A stretch of 64,000 nucleotides of DNA from Streptococcus sp. 'caviae' (GCF_001937065.1 NZ_MOWR01000001.1:124001-188000), one strand, 5' to 3'; shown: positions 48,711 through 57,133, counted from the stretch's first letter. Numbers and translations: made by a program. The notes: generated by a model from the letters alone, not told the origin.

Positions 48711-48733
48711 CCCACTACAGTTAACAAGGAGCC
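48711..48733 (+). mobile_element. terminal inverted repeat of the ISL3 remnant
   Basis: The complement GGCTCCTTGTTAACTGTAGT then GGG resembles ISL3-type ends (GGCTCTTTGTCAA...GTAGTGGG). It follows the transposase remnant by 10 bp and abuts the rsmA terminator region. Confidence 0.65.
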
Positions 48734-48750
48734 AGTTTGAGCTGGTTTTG
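48732..48750 (-). terminator. hairpin after rsmA
   Basis: GCCAG...CTGGT (loop TTTGAG) just after the rsmA stop. A second stem AGAGAACC/GGGTTCTCT stands near 48670-48689. Confidence 0.45.
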
Positions 48751-48756
48751 TTCATT

Positions 48757-49629
48757 TTAGAATCCTGCTTCCTTTAAAGCATCAGCTAATCTGGCAAAGG
48801 CCGCAATGGGCAGCGCTTCTCCGCGAACAGATGGTTTTATTGCTGCCATTTTCAAGGCCTGCTCGAGCTTGACTTTGACGTCTGCCGACTTACCGAAGCG
48901 GTTGGTCAGGTTATTCCACAAGGTCTTGCGGCGGTGGACAAAGGCTGCTTTTGTGATGTCAAAAAAGAAATCTTCATCTTGAACCTTGACCAAGGGCCGC
49001 TCACGGCGTGTCATTTTCAAAATGGCAGAGTCCACGTTTGGTGCTGGCACAAAGACAGTGCGCGGCACGATGAAAGCCACCTTAGCCTCCATGTAGTATT
49101 GTACTGCAATGGACAGCGAACCGTAAGACTTAGTGTTGGGCTCAGCTGAAATGCGGTCGGCCACTTCTTTTTGCATCATAACCACAAACTCGGCAAAAGG
49201 AATCTTGCTCTCAATCAGGTGCATGAGGATAGGCGTCGTGATGTAGTAAGGCAGGTTGGCGACCACCTTAATCGGCAGGTCAGGATTGTTAAAGTTTTGA
49301 ATCTGCGTCTGCAAATCCGCTTTCAAAATATCCTGATTGACCACCTGCACATTGTCAAAATCGCGGAGCGTATCTGCCAAAATCGGAATAAGCCGATTGT
49401 CAATCTCAAAAGCCATGACCTCTGCTGCCTTCTCCGCCAAAAACTCTGTCAGAGCGCCAATACCGGGCCCGATTTCGATAACGTTGACGTTCTTGTCAAT
49501 CTCTGCGGTATCAACAATCTTCTGTAAAATATTGGTGTCGGTCAAAAAATTCTGACCGAATGACTTCTTAAAAGTAAACCCGTGACGCTCAAGGACAGCG
49601 CGGGTCACGGAGTAGTCTGCTATTCTCAT
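48757..49629 (-). CDS. rsmA: 16S rRNA dimethyladenosine transferase (KsgA/RsmA)
   Basis: 290 residues. SAM motif '[16 protein letters not shown]', catalytic '[10 protein letters not shown]', and a C-terminal helical domain. It dimethylates two adenosines in the 3' end of 16S rRNA. Normal length. Extended -10 upstream. Confidence 0.96.
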   Translation of the reverse strand: MRIADYSVTRAVLERHGFTFKKSFGQNFLTDTNILQKIVDTAEIDKNVNVIEIGPGIGALTEFLAEKAAEVMAFEIDNRLIPILADTLRDFDNVQVVNQDILKADLQTQIQNFNNPDLPIKVVANLPYYITTPILMHLIESKIPFAEFVVMMQKEVADRISAEPNTKSYGSLSIAVQYYMEAKVAFIVPRTVFVPAPNVDSAILKMTRRERPLVKVQDEDFFFDITKAAFVHRRKTLWNNLTNRFGKSADVKVKLEQALKMAAIKPSVRGEALPIAAFARLADALKEAGF

Positions 49630-49654
49630 TTTTGTTCCAATCTTGTTTTTTACT

Positions 49655-49663
49655 ATTTTACCA
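49655..49663 (-). promoter_or_regulatory. rsmA extended -10 promoter
   Basis: TGGTAAAAT on the minus strand, 26 bp before rsmA, just after a terminator. Confidence 0.5.
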
Positions 49664-49669
49664 TAAAAA

Positions 49670-49693
49670 AAGAGATGAATATACTCATCTCTT
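49670..49693 (-). terminator. terminator upstream of rsmA
   Basis: AAGAGATGA (49670-49678) with TCATCTCTT (49685-49693), then seven T on the minus strand; it insulates rsmA from the CsbD operon. Confidence 0.8.
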
Positions 49694-49721
49694 AGCAGTT
49701 GTTTTATGATTAATTACAAAA

Positions 49722-49944
49722 GAGAGTGGGGCAACAAAATTAGCTTCAAATACCCGCTATTACTTGTTTAGCAAAGAATAAGAACTTCCAATTAGCAGTG
49801 GTTCATTAGGTGCTAAAGCACCTAATGAACTGTGCAGAGGTAAGACTAAGTCGGCTAAGCCAACAAGTTTTACTCCTAACCACTGCGTTAAATATGTGAT
49901 ACTTCATAAATTGAAAGAGTTTGAGACTTTTGTCCCAAACTCCT
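49722..49944. repeat. MITE-like structured element upstream of rsmA
   Basis: Bounded by GAGAGTGGGGCAACAAAA (from 49722) and TTTTGTCCCAAACTC (to 49943), which are near-complementary ends. Inside, GCAGTGGTT (49795-49803) pairs with AACCACTGC (49878-49886), enclosing the hairpin CATTAGGTGC/GCACCTAATG (loop TAAA) and GGCTAAGCC. No gene. It resembles small non-autonomous elements of streptococcal intergenic regions. Confidence 0.55.
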
Positions 49945-49964
49945 TTGCTTTTTTATGAGTACGA

Positions 49965-50165
49965 TCAGTTGTCGTCCTTTTTTAAGCTTTTCACTGCACC
50001 TTCGACAGTATCTTTAGTATCTTCAAATACTTCTTTTGCTTTGCCGGTTATTTTATCAACTTTACCTTCCGTTTCAGTTTCTTTATCACCTGATAATTTA
50101 CCAAAACCTTCTTTGATTGAGCCTTTGGCTTGTTCTAACTTTGCATCAAATTTTTCTTCTGACAT
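49965..50165 (-). CDS. CsbD-family stress protein
   Basis: 66 residues, '[20 protein letters not shown]' with Lys/Glu-rich helix-forming sequence and '[20 protein letters not shown]', a clear CsbD-like protein. These are induced by general stress; the biochemical role is unknown. It follows the GlsB/YmgE-type gene by 40 bp in one operon. Confidence 0.9.
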   Translation of the reverse strand: MSEEKFDAKLEQAKGSIKEGFGKLSGDKETETEGKVDKITGKAKEVFEDTKDTVEGAVKSLKKDDN

Positions 50166-50205
50166 ATCTATGACCTACTTTCTTTACTTAGATGACTATA
50201 GTTCA

Positions 50206-50472
50206 TCAAATGAACAGTATGCTTTGCTGTCTTATTTGCTGCGGCCTAGGAAGAATGAAAACAACAGCCACAACAATAACTGCACCAACAATAGATGGAA
50301 TCAAAGCCATTCCTGCCAGACTTGGTCCCCAGGTTCCCAAAAGAGCCTGACCGACAGCTGATCCGATTAAACCTGCAAAAATATTGGCAATCCAGCCCAT
50401 TGAGCCACCTTGTTTAGTAATCGCACCTGCAATTACACCAATTAATGCACCAACAATAATTGACCATAACAT
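50206..50472 (-). CDS. GlsB/YeaQ/YmgE-family membrane protein
   Basis: 88 residues from the start at 50472 (MLWSIIVGALIGVIAGAI), with GGAGG 8 bp upstream; the longer frame has no ribosome site. Three hydrophobic helices with the 'GWIANIFAGLIGSAVGQALL' glycine motif of transglycosylase-associated/GlsB proteins. Stress-linked in Gram-positives, and paired here with CsbD. Confidence 0.9.
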   Translation of the reverse strand: MLWSIIVGALIGVIAGAITKQGGSMGWIANIFAGLIGSAVGQALLGTWGPSLAGMALIPSIVGAVIVVAVVFILPRPQQIRQQSILFI

Positions 50473-50566
50473 AATTTTATCCTCCAAAGATTCTAAAAAA
50501 CTTGCAATCAGATATCTTAAAGGGTCAATTATAAAGCGAAGACATCTAATATAGGTTACATCTCTC

Positions 50567-50608
50567 ATTATACTCAAAATAATGCATTAAGCCAAATATT
50601 ATATTTGG
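50567..50608 (-). promoter_or_regulatory. stress operon promoter with palindromic operator candidate
   Basis: TTGGCT (50590-50595), 17 bp, TATAAT (50567-50572). A perfect palindrome CCAAATATTATATTTGG (50592-50608) covers the -35. Confidence 0.65.
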
Positions 50609-50716
50609 TGATGTAACTCCTGTTTCATTATCTTAAAGTGAAGGAATTGACTGGGTGTATGTTATCAGGACTCTCATATTTTAGCTGGTAGAAGTCAGGC
50701 AGCCACATTACCTCTG

Positions 50717-51241
50717 CTAATAGACACTGAGTTTCTTGACCACACTGATCTTACGCATTGTAGCTCTAATCCCCAGCCGTTTTTCCAAAAAGTTGGTATT
50801 CAAGCGTTTCTTCCGTGCGTCACGCGGCAAGTAAAGGTAGAGACACTCATTGCCAATGTAAAATTCTTCATCTCCAAAATCGGTTTGAGACAAACTTTTT
50901 AGAATTTCAGTGTCTAGGCCATCATTCGTCAACACCAGATGAATCCTCGAAAAGTCATGAGTCTCATCAAAAGGATTTTCCCGAGCAGCTGAGCCAAGCT
51001 GGTCGGGTGTTTTGATAATGACGGATAAATCCGCTCCGATTTTTTTCAAAATCGTATCGTGGACAAGTTTCCTAACAGCCTCATCAGGCAGATTCGTCTC
51101 TAAGACAGCATTGCCGCTTTGGATATAGGTCCACACATTTTCAAATCCAGCTTCTGTTAAAATTTCTGCCAGATAAGCCATCTTAGGAATGCGATTTTGC
51201 CCTGTGGGTGTGACACCGCGCAATAGAATAACTTTTTTCAT
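50717..51241 (-). CDS. DUF1697 protein
   Basis: 174 residues, 'MKKVILLRGVTPTGQNRIPK', 'VWTYIQSGNAVLET' and 'LGIRATMRKISVVKKL': the conserved DUF1697 layout (usually LLRGINVGG-N). Function unknown; often near mobile or accessory genes. Monocistronic. Confidence 0.85.
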   Translation of the reverse strand: MKKVILLRGVTPTGQNRIPKMAYLAEILTEAGFENVWTYIQSGNAVLETNLPDEAVRKLVHDTILKKIGADLSVIIKTPDQLGSAARENPFDETHDFSRIHLVLTNDGLDTEILKSLSQTDFGDEEFYIGNECLYLYLPRDARKKRLNTNFLEKRLGIRATMRKISVVKKLSVY

Positions 51242-51327
51242 GTCTTTTACCTAACGTAACTTTTTCTATTTTGGAAAAATCCCTGGCATTTGAGAAACTG
51301 TTAATCCTACTGCTCCCGCATTAAGTT

Positions 51328-51445
51328 TTAAGTATCAATCCTGACAATATTCGTCAATGCCTTATTGCGGTAAACCAAGTCTTCTCTAACGGTAAAGCCG
51401 CATTTTTCCCAGAAATCATTAGCAACCTGCCAAAACAACTATGGC
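51328..51445 (-). pseudogene. GNAT acetyltransferase C-terminal remnant 1
   Basis: The minus strand reads LFWQVANDFWEKCGFTVRED then LVYRNKALTNIVRIDT and a stop, the end of a GNAT-type protein. No start or N-terminal part exists in frame upstream, where the 126-residue gene begins. A second, shorter remnant of the same tail is at 52467-52511. Confidence 0.65.
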
Positions 51446-51460
51446 TGACAGACCGCCTCC

Positions 51461-51841
51461 TTAGGCTTCATCAATCATCAACTTCACAAAACCGTCTTCT
51501 TCGACATTGTAAACATGTTTTCCAATAATAGAACGAAGATTTTGGATATCCGCTAAGTCAGGACTGGCAAATTCCAGATAGTTTTTTTCAGAATCCGCTG
51601 TATTCATATCCTTATAAAAATCGCTAATATAGCAGTAAAATTCCTCTAAAATATCTTCCAGAGGATACTGCGCAATGACCTCACCAGTTTCCTCACCCAA
51701 GTCAGGCTCCTGTACAAAAGACAACGAGGTCACATACAGAAGTTCTCCGCTCTCATCGGTAGTCTGATAAATGCCTGATTCAACTTCTTCGTAATTCGTT
51801 TGTTGATATTTTTCTGCCTGATAATTTTCAATAGCCTTCAT
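51461..51841 (-). CDS. hypothetical acidic protein
   Basis: 126 residues, acidic, no signal peptide or membrane helix ('GEVIAQYPLEDILEEFYCYI', 'IQNLRSIIGKHVYNVEEDGF'). Preceded by AAAGGAG. No family recognised. It follows the GNAT gene by 62 bp on the same strand. Confidence 0.7.
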   Translation of the reverse strand: MKAIENYQAEKYQQTNYEEVESGIYQTTDESGELLYVTSLSFVQEPDLGEETGEVIAQYPLEDILEEFYCYISDFYKDMNTADSEKNYLEFASPDLADIQNLRSIIGKHVYNVEEDGFVKLMIDEA

Positions 51842-51903
51842 ATCGCACTCCTTTATACTTTGTCATTACTTAACTTTCTCCAAAGTTATATCAAATGGAA
51901 AAA

Positions 51904-52377
51904 CTATAATTCAACCACCATAATCAGCTCCTCATCTTTCTCAGAATAGATACCAAATCCAAGTTTCCGGTACAGTTTAACGGCATAATTGGCCTTTTGA
52001 ACAGATAAAGAAGCTGCCTTAAAGCCACTTGTTTTGAGTAAGGTCAGCATTTCTTTCATCAGAGCTGTTCCAATCCCCTGTCCTCTGTAGTCTTCAAAAA
52101 GAGAGATAGATAGAGAGGGCGTGTCATCATTGATATGCCCATAGTCATCCATTATCCTGCTCCATACAGCACCGACCAGCTGTTGATCAATTTCTGCCAC
52201 CAAACAAAAATCCCCAAACTGACTTCCGAAGTCTTTAACATATAGCTGCAGCTCTGGGCGTTTGATAATGTCTTTATCAGGTTTTTCCATTCCTTTTGGA
52301 ATAAAAATCGCTTCATACAAGAAATCATCCAAGCGTCCGAACTCAGAGTTTTTCATCTCCCTGATAGTGTAGGTCAT
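51904..52377 (-). CDS. GNAT-family N-acetyltransferase
   Basis: 157 residues from the ATG at 52377, which has GGAGG 5 bp upstream (a GTG at 52383 is the alternative). Acetyl-CoA loop 'EDYRGQGIGTALMKEML' and C-terminal 'KANYAVKLYRKLGFGIYSE'. Substrate unknown. Confidence 0.85.
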   Translation of the reverse strand: MTYTIREMKNSEFGRLDDFLYEAIFIPKGMEKPDKDIIKRPELQLYVKDFGSQFGDFCLVAEIDQQLVGAVWSRIMDDYGHINDDTPSLSISLFEDYRGQGIGTALMKEMLTLLKTSGFKAASLSVQKANYAVKLYRKLGFGIYSEKDEELIMVVEL

Positions 52378-52466
52378 GCTCACCTCCCGCAGTCTTGTTT
52401 GATAGTCTAAAAACTATATTTTTATGCCTCAAACGTGATTAGTCATAGGTTTCCCCACATTAGACT

Positions 52467-52511
52467 TTAAGCAGCAATCCTGATAACATCTGTCAGTGTC
52501 TTATTGCCGGC
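52467..52511 (-). pseudogene. GNAT C-terminal remnant 2
   Basis: The minus strand reads GNKTLTDVIRIAA and a stop, similar to the tail RNKALTNIVRIDT of the remnant at 51328-51445. Very short, so the call depends on that similarity. Confidence 0.45.
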
Positions 52512-52553
52512 TAGTCGATTATCGGCTGGGCCTTCTGTGATTAGTGAATGTTA

Positions 52554-52862
52554 TCAGGTTCTCTGAGTCAGGATAAGGTACTTATCTCCGCCATCATCAG
52601 GATTGAGACTTCTTTCAGTAGACTCTCTTATTCCTTTGGAATTAACAAGCAAATCAACACCTTCAGCTGGGACATTAACTGTTAAGGTGTTGCTCTGTTC
52701 CCAGTCAATCTTGCAGTAAACTTCGTGCATGCCTTCTGGCACAGAAAATTCTAGACTTTCTCCTCGCTTAATCTTGCCAACACAGTCATCATCAATGAAA
52801 ACTTTAAATTTCCGAAACATGTTGGCACCTTTTCTGCCTCTTTCTAATCTGATTGTAGCCAT
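52554..52862 (-). CDS. hypothetical protein with PEGA-like beta fold
   Basis: 102 residues, 'FRKFKVFIDDDCVGKIKRGE' and 'VPEGMHEVYCKIDWEQSNTL', resembling small surface-display or PEGA-type beta domains that carry an 'I-D---VGKI--GE' pattern; no signal peptide. GGAGG upstream. 17 bp after rnmV. Function unknown. Confidence 0.7.
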   Translation of the reverse strand: MATIRLERGRKGANMFRKFKVFIDDDCVGKIKRGESLEFSVPEGMHEVYCKIDWEQSNTLTVNVPAEGVDLLVNSKGIRESTERSLNPDDGGDKYLILTQRT

Positions 52863-52879
52863 TTTCTTTCCTCCAATCT

Positions 52880-53449
52880 TTAACTTTCTTGATAATCCTT
52901 TATCGCTTCCTCAACTTCCGCCAAGGTCACACCAAAGAGTTCCAAGCGTTTGAGGAGCTGTTTGCCGTTGGTATAGCCAATGCGCAGTTTTTCACCCAGA
53001 TATTCCCGGCGCTTGCGGCTGTCAGAACCCATCAGCAACCCTAGGCGCATGAGGTCTGATTTGGTAATGTCAAAATGATTAGCATCATCGTAGTGACCCA
53101 GCACGCCAGACAGAGCTTTTTGTAAATCCTCAAAGCTGGCGTGCTCGACACCGAGCGAGCGCCCTTTTGTTTTTGATTTGGGAACGGCTTCTCCGCGATT
53201 GAGAAAGGCATGCTTGGCTGTGGGAACGGCTTCCATGATGAGCTTGCGGATGCGCTCTCCGTTGTAATCAGGGTCGGTAAAAACAATCACTCCGCGCAGC
53301 TCATTGAGTTTTTCAATGCGTTCTAAATCTTCATCCGTGATGGCAGAGCCGCGGGTTTCGTAAGTATCCACATCATAAAAGCGGCGTAAATTAGCAGTGT
53401 CACTCTTGCCTTCGACGACAAGGACTTCTTGTATTTTGATTTTTTCCAT
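52880..53449 (-). CDS. rnmV: ribonuclease M5
   Basis: 189 residues with an N-terminal Toprim domain ('VLVVEGKSDTANLRRF', 'IVFTDPDYNGERIRK') and a C-terminal domain 'SRKRREYLGEKLRIGYTNGK'. It matures the 5S rRNA precursor with help from L18. Lies downstream of tatD, as is common in Firmicutes. Confidence 0.95.
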   Translation of the reverse strand: MEKIKIQEVLVVEGKSDTANLRRFYDVDTYETRGSAITDEDLERIEKLNELRGVIVFTDPDYNGERIRKLIMEAVPTAKHAFLNRGEAVPKSKTKGRSLGVEHASFEDLQKALSGVLGHYDDANHFDITKSDLMRLGLLMGSDSRKRREYLGEKLRIGYTNGKQLLKRLELFGVTLAEVEEAIKDYQES

Positions 53450-53459
53450 AATATCTATT

Positions 53460-53600
53460 TTTTGAACAGCTACTTAAGTGGTTGGGGCGGTAGCAGCCAG
53501 CAAGCTGTCTCATACCTAATTGTCGAGCCTAACGTCTCGCCAATTCCCCCGCCTAATAGCATTCGCTATTAGGCTTATAACCACAGCGCAGCTGTTCGGA
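53460..53600 (-). repeat. structured spacer between tatD and rnmV
   Basis: GAACAGCT (near 53466) pairs with AGCTGTTC (near 53595), then AGTGGTT with AACCAC, enclosing small stems including CCTAATAGC-ATTC-GCTATTAGG. No gene. It may be a folded insertion or a processing element in the operon. Confidence 0.5.
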
Positions 53601-53621
53601 GTAGGCTCGCTTTGCTCGCCT

Positions 53622-54395
53622 CTAATCCTCTAATCTAAACAATTTCCTTGCATTCTCATAAGTAGCTTTTGCCACTTCTTCGCTCGTTAAATCCCGCAGC
53701 TCAGCGATTTTATCAACGACATAGCGGGTATAGGCCGTGCGGTTTTCACGGCCGCGCTTGGGAACCGGTGCCAGATAGGGCGCATCCGTTTCCACCAGGA
53801 TTTTGTCTAAAGGTAAATGCTGCGCAGCCTCTTGAACGTCCAGAGCCTTCTTAAAGGTAACCACACCGGAAAATGAAATCATCATCCCCAAATCAACAAA
53901 GCGCTCTGCCATTTCCAAAGAACCTGAATAAGAATGCATAATGCCGCCGCGAGGGCCAACACCAGCTTCCTTGATAACTTGGTAAGTGTCCTCAAGGGCA
54001 TCACGGGTATGGACGACAAAGGGCAGATTGTGATCTTTCGAGAGCTGAATCTGACGCTTGAAAACCTCTATTTGAACCTCTTTTGGGTCCTCCATCCAGT
54101 GGTAATCAAGCCCAATCTCGCCCAGCGCAATGACCTTGGGATCCTGCAGGTGCGAGACAATCAAATCTTCTGCTTCTTGGGTATAAGAGCCTGCCTCGGT
54201 CGGATGCCAGCCGATAGTGGCGCAGAGTTCTGGGTAGAGCTCAGCCAGTTCAAGGGCACGCTTGATAGTTGGTCGGTCAAAGCCAACGACATTGTGGCGG
54301 GTCACACCAAGCTCCTTGGCAAGTGCCAGCTCCTCATCCTCACGTCCTGCAAACTGATCAATATTTAAATGCGTATGGGTGTCAAAGATATTCAT
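53622..54395 (-). CDS. tatD: TatD-family metal-dependent DNase
   Basis: 257 residues, TIM-barrel hydrolase with 'FDTHTHLN', 'ALGEIGLDYHW', 'PFVVHTRDA', 'MHSYSGS' and 'VETDAPYL', which supply the two-metal site. First gene of tatD-rnmV. Its -10 lies only ~10 bp from the ATG, so the leader is very short or absent. Confidence 0.95.
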   Translation of the reverse strand: MNIFDTHTHLNIDQFAGREDEELALAKELGVTRHNVVGFDRPTIKRALELAELYPELCATIGWHPTEAGSYTQEAEDLIVSHLQDPKVIALGEIGLDYHWMEDPKEVQIEVFKRQIQLSKDHNLPFVVHTRDALEDTYQVIKEAGVGPRGGIMHSYSGSLEMAERFVDLGMMISFSGVVTFKKALDVQEAAQHLPLDKILVETDAPYLAPVPKRGRENRTAYTRYVVDKIAELRDLTSEEVAKATYENARKLFRLED

Positions 54396-54401
54396 GCCTT
54401 C

Positions 54402-54410
54402 ATTATATCA
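54402..54410 (-). promoter_or_regulatory. tatD extended -10 promoter
   Basis: TGATATAAT on the minus strand; the preceding terminator's T-tract forms its spacer. Confidence 0.55.
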
Positions 54411-54416
54411 AAAAAG

Positions 54417-54436
54417 CCCAAGGAAAACACCTTGGG
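54417..54436 (-). terminator. terminator of the secreted esterase gene
   Basis: CCCAAGG (54417-54423) with CCTTGGG (54430-54436), loop AAAACA; six T follow on the minus strand. Confidence 0.8.
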
Positions 54437-54586
54437 TTTTGAGAAGTTTCTTTGATAAAACAGCTTAGCAGCAATTTTTTGCGATGTGTGCAGGAGCTGC
54501 AAAAATAGAAATCACTGAGCAACAGGGCTTTTTGCTCATGTACAGAAAGTCTATCTCAGCCTGATAAAACTGTTCCTGCAAATCTT

Positions 54587-55981
54587 TTAGCGATTTGCCT
54601 TGCTTTGGCCATTCAGCCAGTCAAAAATATTGCTGTACTCCCTGCCATCAACGGTAGCCTTGCTGGCACCTCCCTGAGTTGGATTGGTGGCAACCAGACC
54701 GTTTAGACCATCCATTGAACCGACATTTGCTGTGCTTTGAACCCCGCTGACTTGGTCGTTGAAAAAGTAAACCCAAGACCAGTGGCCGTTGTAGGTCATA
54801 TTAGGCATTTCCGTTCCTACAACACTCTCATAATAGGAAATCCACTTATTATCAGCTTTCGCATCAATCAAGGCTTTGTAGAAGGGCAGAGCACTTTCTG
54901 AGGGCGCTAAGGTTGTGTCTGTCGCCGAATGAATCAGCCACATGGGCTGGTCTTTCAGGGCATTGAGCGTCCGGTCATCCAGACTGTAGCTGGTTTTACC
55001 ATTTTCATTGTTGGTTTGATAAGAATAAGGAGCTGCAATCGGAACAAGAGCTGCAAAATAATCAGGATATTTAATCCCCATATCTAAGGTCATGCCGCCG
55101 CCGTTGGAAGCTCCGGCAAGGTAAATGCGGTCGGCATCAACATCGGGATGATTGGCAACGTAAGATTTTATGGTTTCCATCAAAGCATCAGAATACTGAT
55201 CAACCGACCAAGGGGTAGGTGCCTGAACAGTTAAAACATAGGCTCCGCTCTGCGCTCCCGTACCTGTCGAAGTGAAATGACTCTGAATGCCGTCTTTTGT
55301 TAGATTAACAACCTCGCTTGATAAAAGAGGCAGATTGATATCTGTGCCAGCTTCACCAACTCCATGCAGCCAAACAATCAAAGGATTTTTTTCACCGCCC
55401 GCTGCCGACTGAGGCGCATAAGCTGCATACTGCATACTGTTGGTCCCGCGTTCTGAGAACCGTTCTGCTGATGGAGTGATGCGATTATTAATGGCTTCCT
55501 GTTCTGAATTAATGGTCTGTATACGGCGGCTTCCTGATGAAACTGCTTTAAGACCTGCCACTTTTACCATATAGCTGCCCACCCAGGCATTTCTGTAAGT
55601 ATCCAAATTGAACGTAAAAGGCGAAGCGCTTTGAGAGGGATCATCTGCATTGTAGGTCACTTCCAGTTCCAAAGTTACATACCTGCTTCTGGCACCTCTT
55701 CGCAGGGCATTTCCCCGTTCATCCGAAAGATAGCTTGCCTTTACCTGCCTGTTAATGCCAGCTGTTGTAACTGATGTCTGGGAATCAGCAGCGACCCCTC
55801 TTAAATATTGATCGGTTTCAAGGACGATTTTTGAAACCCCCGGACCAAATTCGTAGCTGTCAATGACAAGATTGGTCTTTGAAACGGCCACGCTATTGCC
55901 AAATGCTTTGACCTTAAGGCTCCCTGTAAAGACAAGCATTCCCAAGGCTAAAAACAGCAGTCCTTTTATCCATTTGTGCAT
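54587..55981 (-). CDS. secreted alpha/beta-hydrolase (esterase / PHB depolymerase-like)
   Basis: 464 residues from the start at 55981, with AAAGGAG 8 bp upstream. Signal peptide ~1-27, an N-terminal beta-rich domain (~30-170, 'SKIVLETDQYLRGV'), and a C-terminal hydrolase with 'WLHGVGEAG', nucleophile in 'AGASNGGGM', acid region 'SATDTT' and His in 'NGHWSWVYF'. Similar enzymes cleave feruloyl or acetyl esters. No anchor motif, so likely released. Monocistronic, with OmpR-type repeats upstream. Confidence 0.85.
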   Translation of the reverse strand: MHKWIKGLLFLALGMLVFTGSLKVKAFGNSVAVSKTNLVIDSYEFGPGVSKIVLETDQYLRGVAADSQTSVTTAGINRQVKASYLSDERGNALRRGARSRYVTLELEVTYNADDPSQSASPFTFNLDTYRNAWVGSYMVKVAGLKAVSSGSRRIQTINSEQEAINNRITPSAERFSERGTNSMQYAAYAPQSAAGGEKNPLIVWLHGVGEAGTDINLPLLSSEVVNLTKDGIQSHFTSTGTGAQSGAYVLTVQAPTPWSVDQYSDALMETIKSYVANHPDVDADRIYLAGASNGGGMTLDMGIKYPDYFAALVPIAAPYSYQTNNENGKTSYSLDDRTLNALKDQPMWLIHSATDTTLAPSESALPFYKALIDAKADNKWISYYESVVGTEMPNMTYNGHWSWVYFFNDQVSGVQSTANVGSMDGLNGLVATNPTQGGASKATVDGREYSNIFDWLNGQSKANR

Positions 55982-56091
55982 AGTAACAACTCCTTTTCTT
56001 TTTCTTAAAATCTCCCATAGCAGCACTGATTCAGCGCCTTATCATGAGTTGTGTTCCACTTTATAGCTTTCTTGAAAAACTGTCAATAGCC

Positions 56092-56117
56092 TTAACATAA
56101 TCTTAACTTGGTTTTAC
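56092..56117. promoter_or_regulatory. OmpR-family (WalR/PhoP-like) repeat box
   Basis: Minus strand AGTTAA-N5-TGTTAA with a further TGTAAA upstream, close to the WalR consensus TGTWAH-N5-TGTWAH. It ends 8 bp upstream of TTGACA (minus strand), which is 15 bp from TATAAA or 17 bp from TAAAGT of the esterase promoter. Confidence 0.5.
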
Positions 56118-56119
56118 AC

Positions 56120-56301
56120 AATGTAACTCTTTTCATATATAAACACAATAAAAAGGCGCTCTTTGCTGTACCATTACAGCTTTTAACAAGCAGCCTCATT
56201 TATCATATTCTTTCAAAAAAATCCTGTCGTTTTCAGAAAAGACAGCTTCTAAAAACAGCAAGATTTTTAATACGCTCAACTTGAAGATAAAATCTTTTTC
56301 T
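56120..56301. other. gap between the esterase promoter and the structured RNA copy
   Basis: AT-rich, no gene and no strong terminator for the V-ATPase operon; small complementary pieces only. Confidence 0.4.
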
Positions 56302-56438
56302 GAGACTTTCCTAGGGTGACACGGACGGCAGCGACTCCTTTTAGAATTCCCTGCCTAAGATTTGAGCCTGAGGTCTCAAATCTTCCGAGCGCCTGAAAAT
56401 CGGGTGTTTCAGGCACTTTTATCACGGCGGAAAGTCTC
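56302..56438 (-). ncRNA. candidate structured RNA, copy 2
   Basis: Minus strand: outer helix GAGACTTTCC with GGAAAGTCTC (56429-56438 and 56302-56311), GTGA/TCAC, hairpin GTGCCTGAAA/TTTCAGGCGC, hairpin TTTGAG/CTCAAA, GGCA/TGCC. It aligns with 36099-36241 along its length, and paired positions differ in compensating ways. It lies 20 bp past the ntpD stop, in the same direction, so it may be made from the V-ATPase transcript. Confidence 0.65.
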
Positions 56439-56457
56439 GGTTAGTACTCTGAAATGT

Positions 56458-57087
56458 TTAATAATCTTTGACTTTCATAATCCGAACGAGATTGGCCCGT
56501 TCAGCTTCTTCCAGTTTGAGTTCGATATAGTGGATGGTTTCTTCTAACTGCGGAATCGTTGAGTGTTCCAGACCGTTAACACGGCGTCTGGTTTTTTCAA
56601 TTTCATCTGCCATCAGCTGACAGGATTTTTCAACTTCCGCCAAACGCAGCAGCTTTTCCACCAAACCATCCATTTTCTGAATGGTGGCGTCCATTTCGCT
56701 GTTGGAAGCCAGATAACTGTAAACGACATCTCCTTCATCGCTGCCGTAAGGATTGTCAATCTGACTGTGCATTCTGGGAACCGTCACGCTCATAATATTT
56801 TCTTTTTCGATGAACAATTGAACCTGCTTGGTCGGAACCGCAAAAATTTCCTCCACCATCAGGTCATTTTCAAGCGATTTTGCCACAACAAAGTCCTGCA
56901 TATTGCTGACTAAGGCAGTTTCTACCTCCTGCCGGAGCCGATTGTTCTCGCGAATCAAATCAACAAACCGGCGCATGAGCTCATCGCGTTTATCTTTAAG
57001 CAGTTTGTGACCGCGGGTAGCGGTTTTCAGGCGCTCCTTAAGATTGCTTAATTCCATGCGTGTCGGTTTGATATTCAGCCGTGCCAT
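56458..57087 (-). CDS. ntpD: V-type ATPase subunit D
   Basis: 209 residues, '[20 protein letters not shown]', mostly two long helices that form the rotating central shaft with F. Last gene of the operon, 46 bp after ntpB. Confidence 0.96.
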   Translation of the reverse strand: MARLNIKPTRMELSNLKERLKTATRGHKLLKDKRDELMRRFVDLIRENNRLRQEVETALVSNMQDFVVAKSLENDLMVEEIFAVPTKQVQLFIEKENIMSVTVPRMHSQIDNPYGSDEGDVVYSYLASNSEMDATIQKMDGLVEKLLRLAEVEKSCQLMADEIEKTRRRVNGLEHSTIPQLEETIHYIELKLEEAERANLVRIMKVKDY

Positions 57088-57133
57088 CGATTATCACCTC
57101 CCTTGAACCTCTAAGGATAGACGCTCTTTTGAT

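Noticed and set aside
48497-48727. Minus-strand 76-codon frame between the bacteriocin-like promoter and rsmA
   Set aside because: It starts with TTG without a ribosome site and is the complement of the ISL3 transposase remnant and its end.
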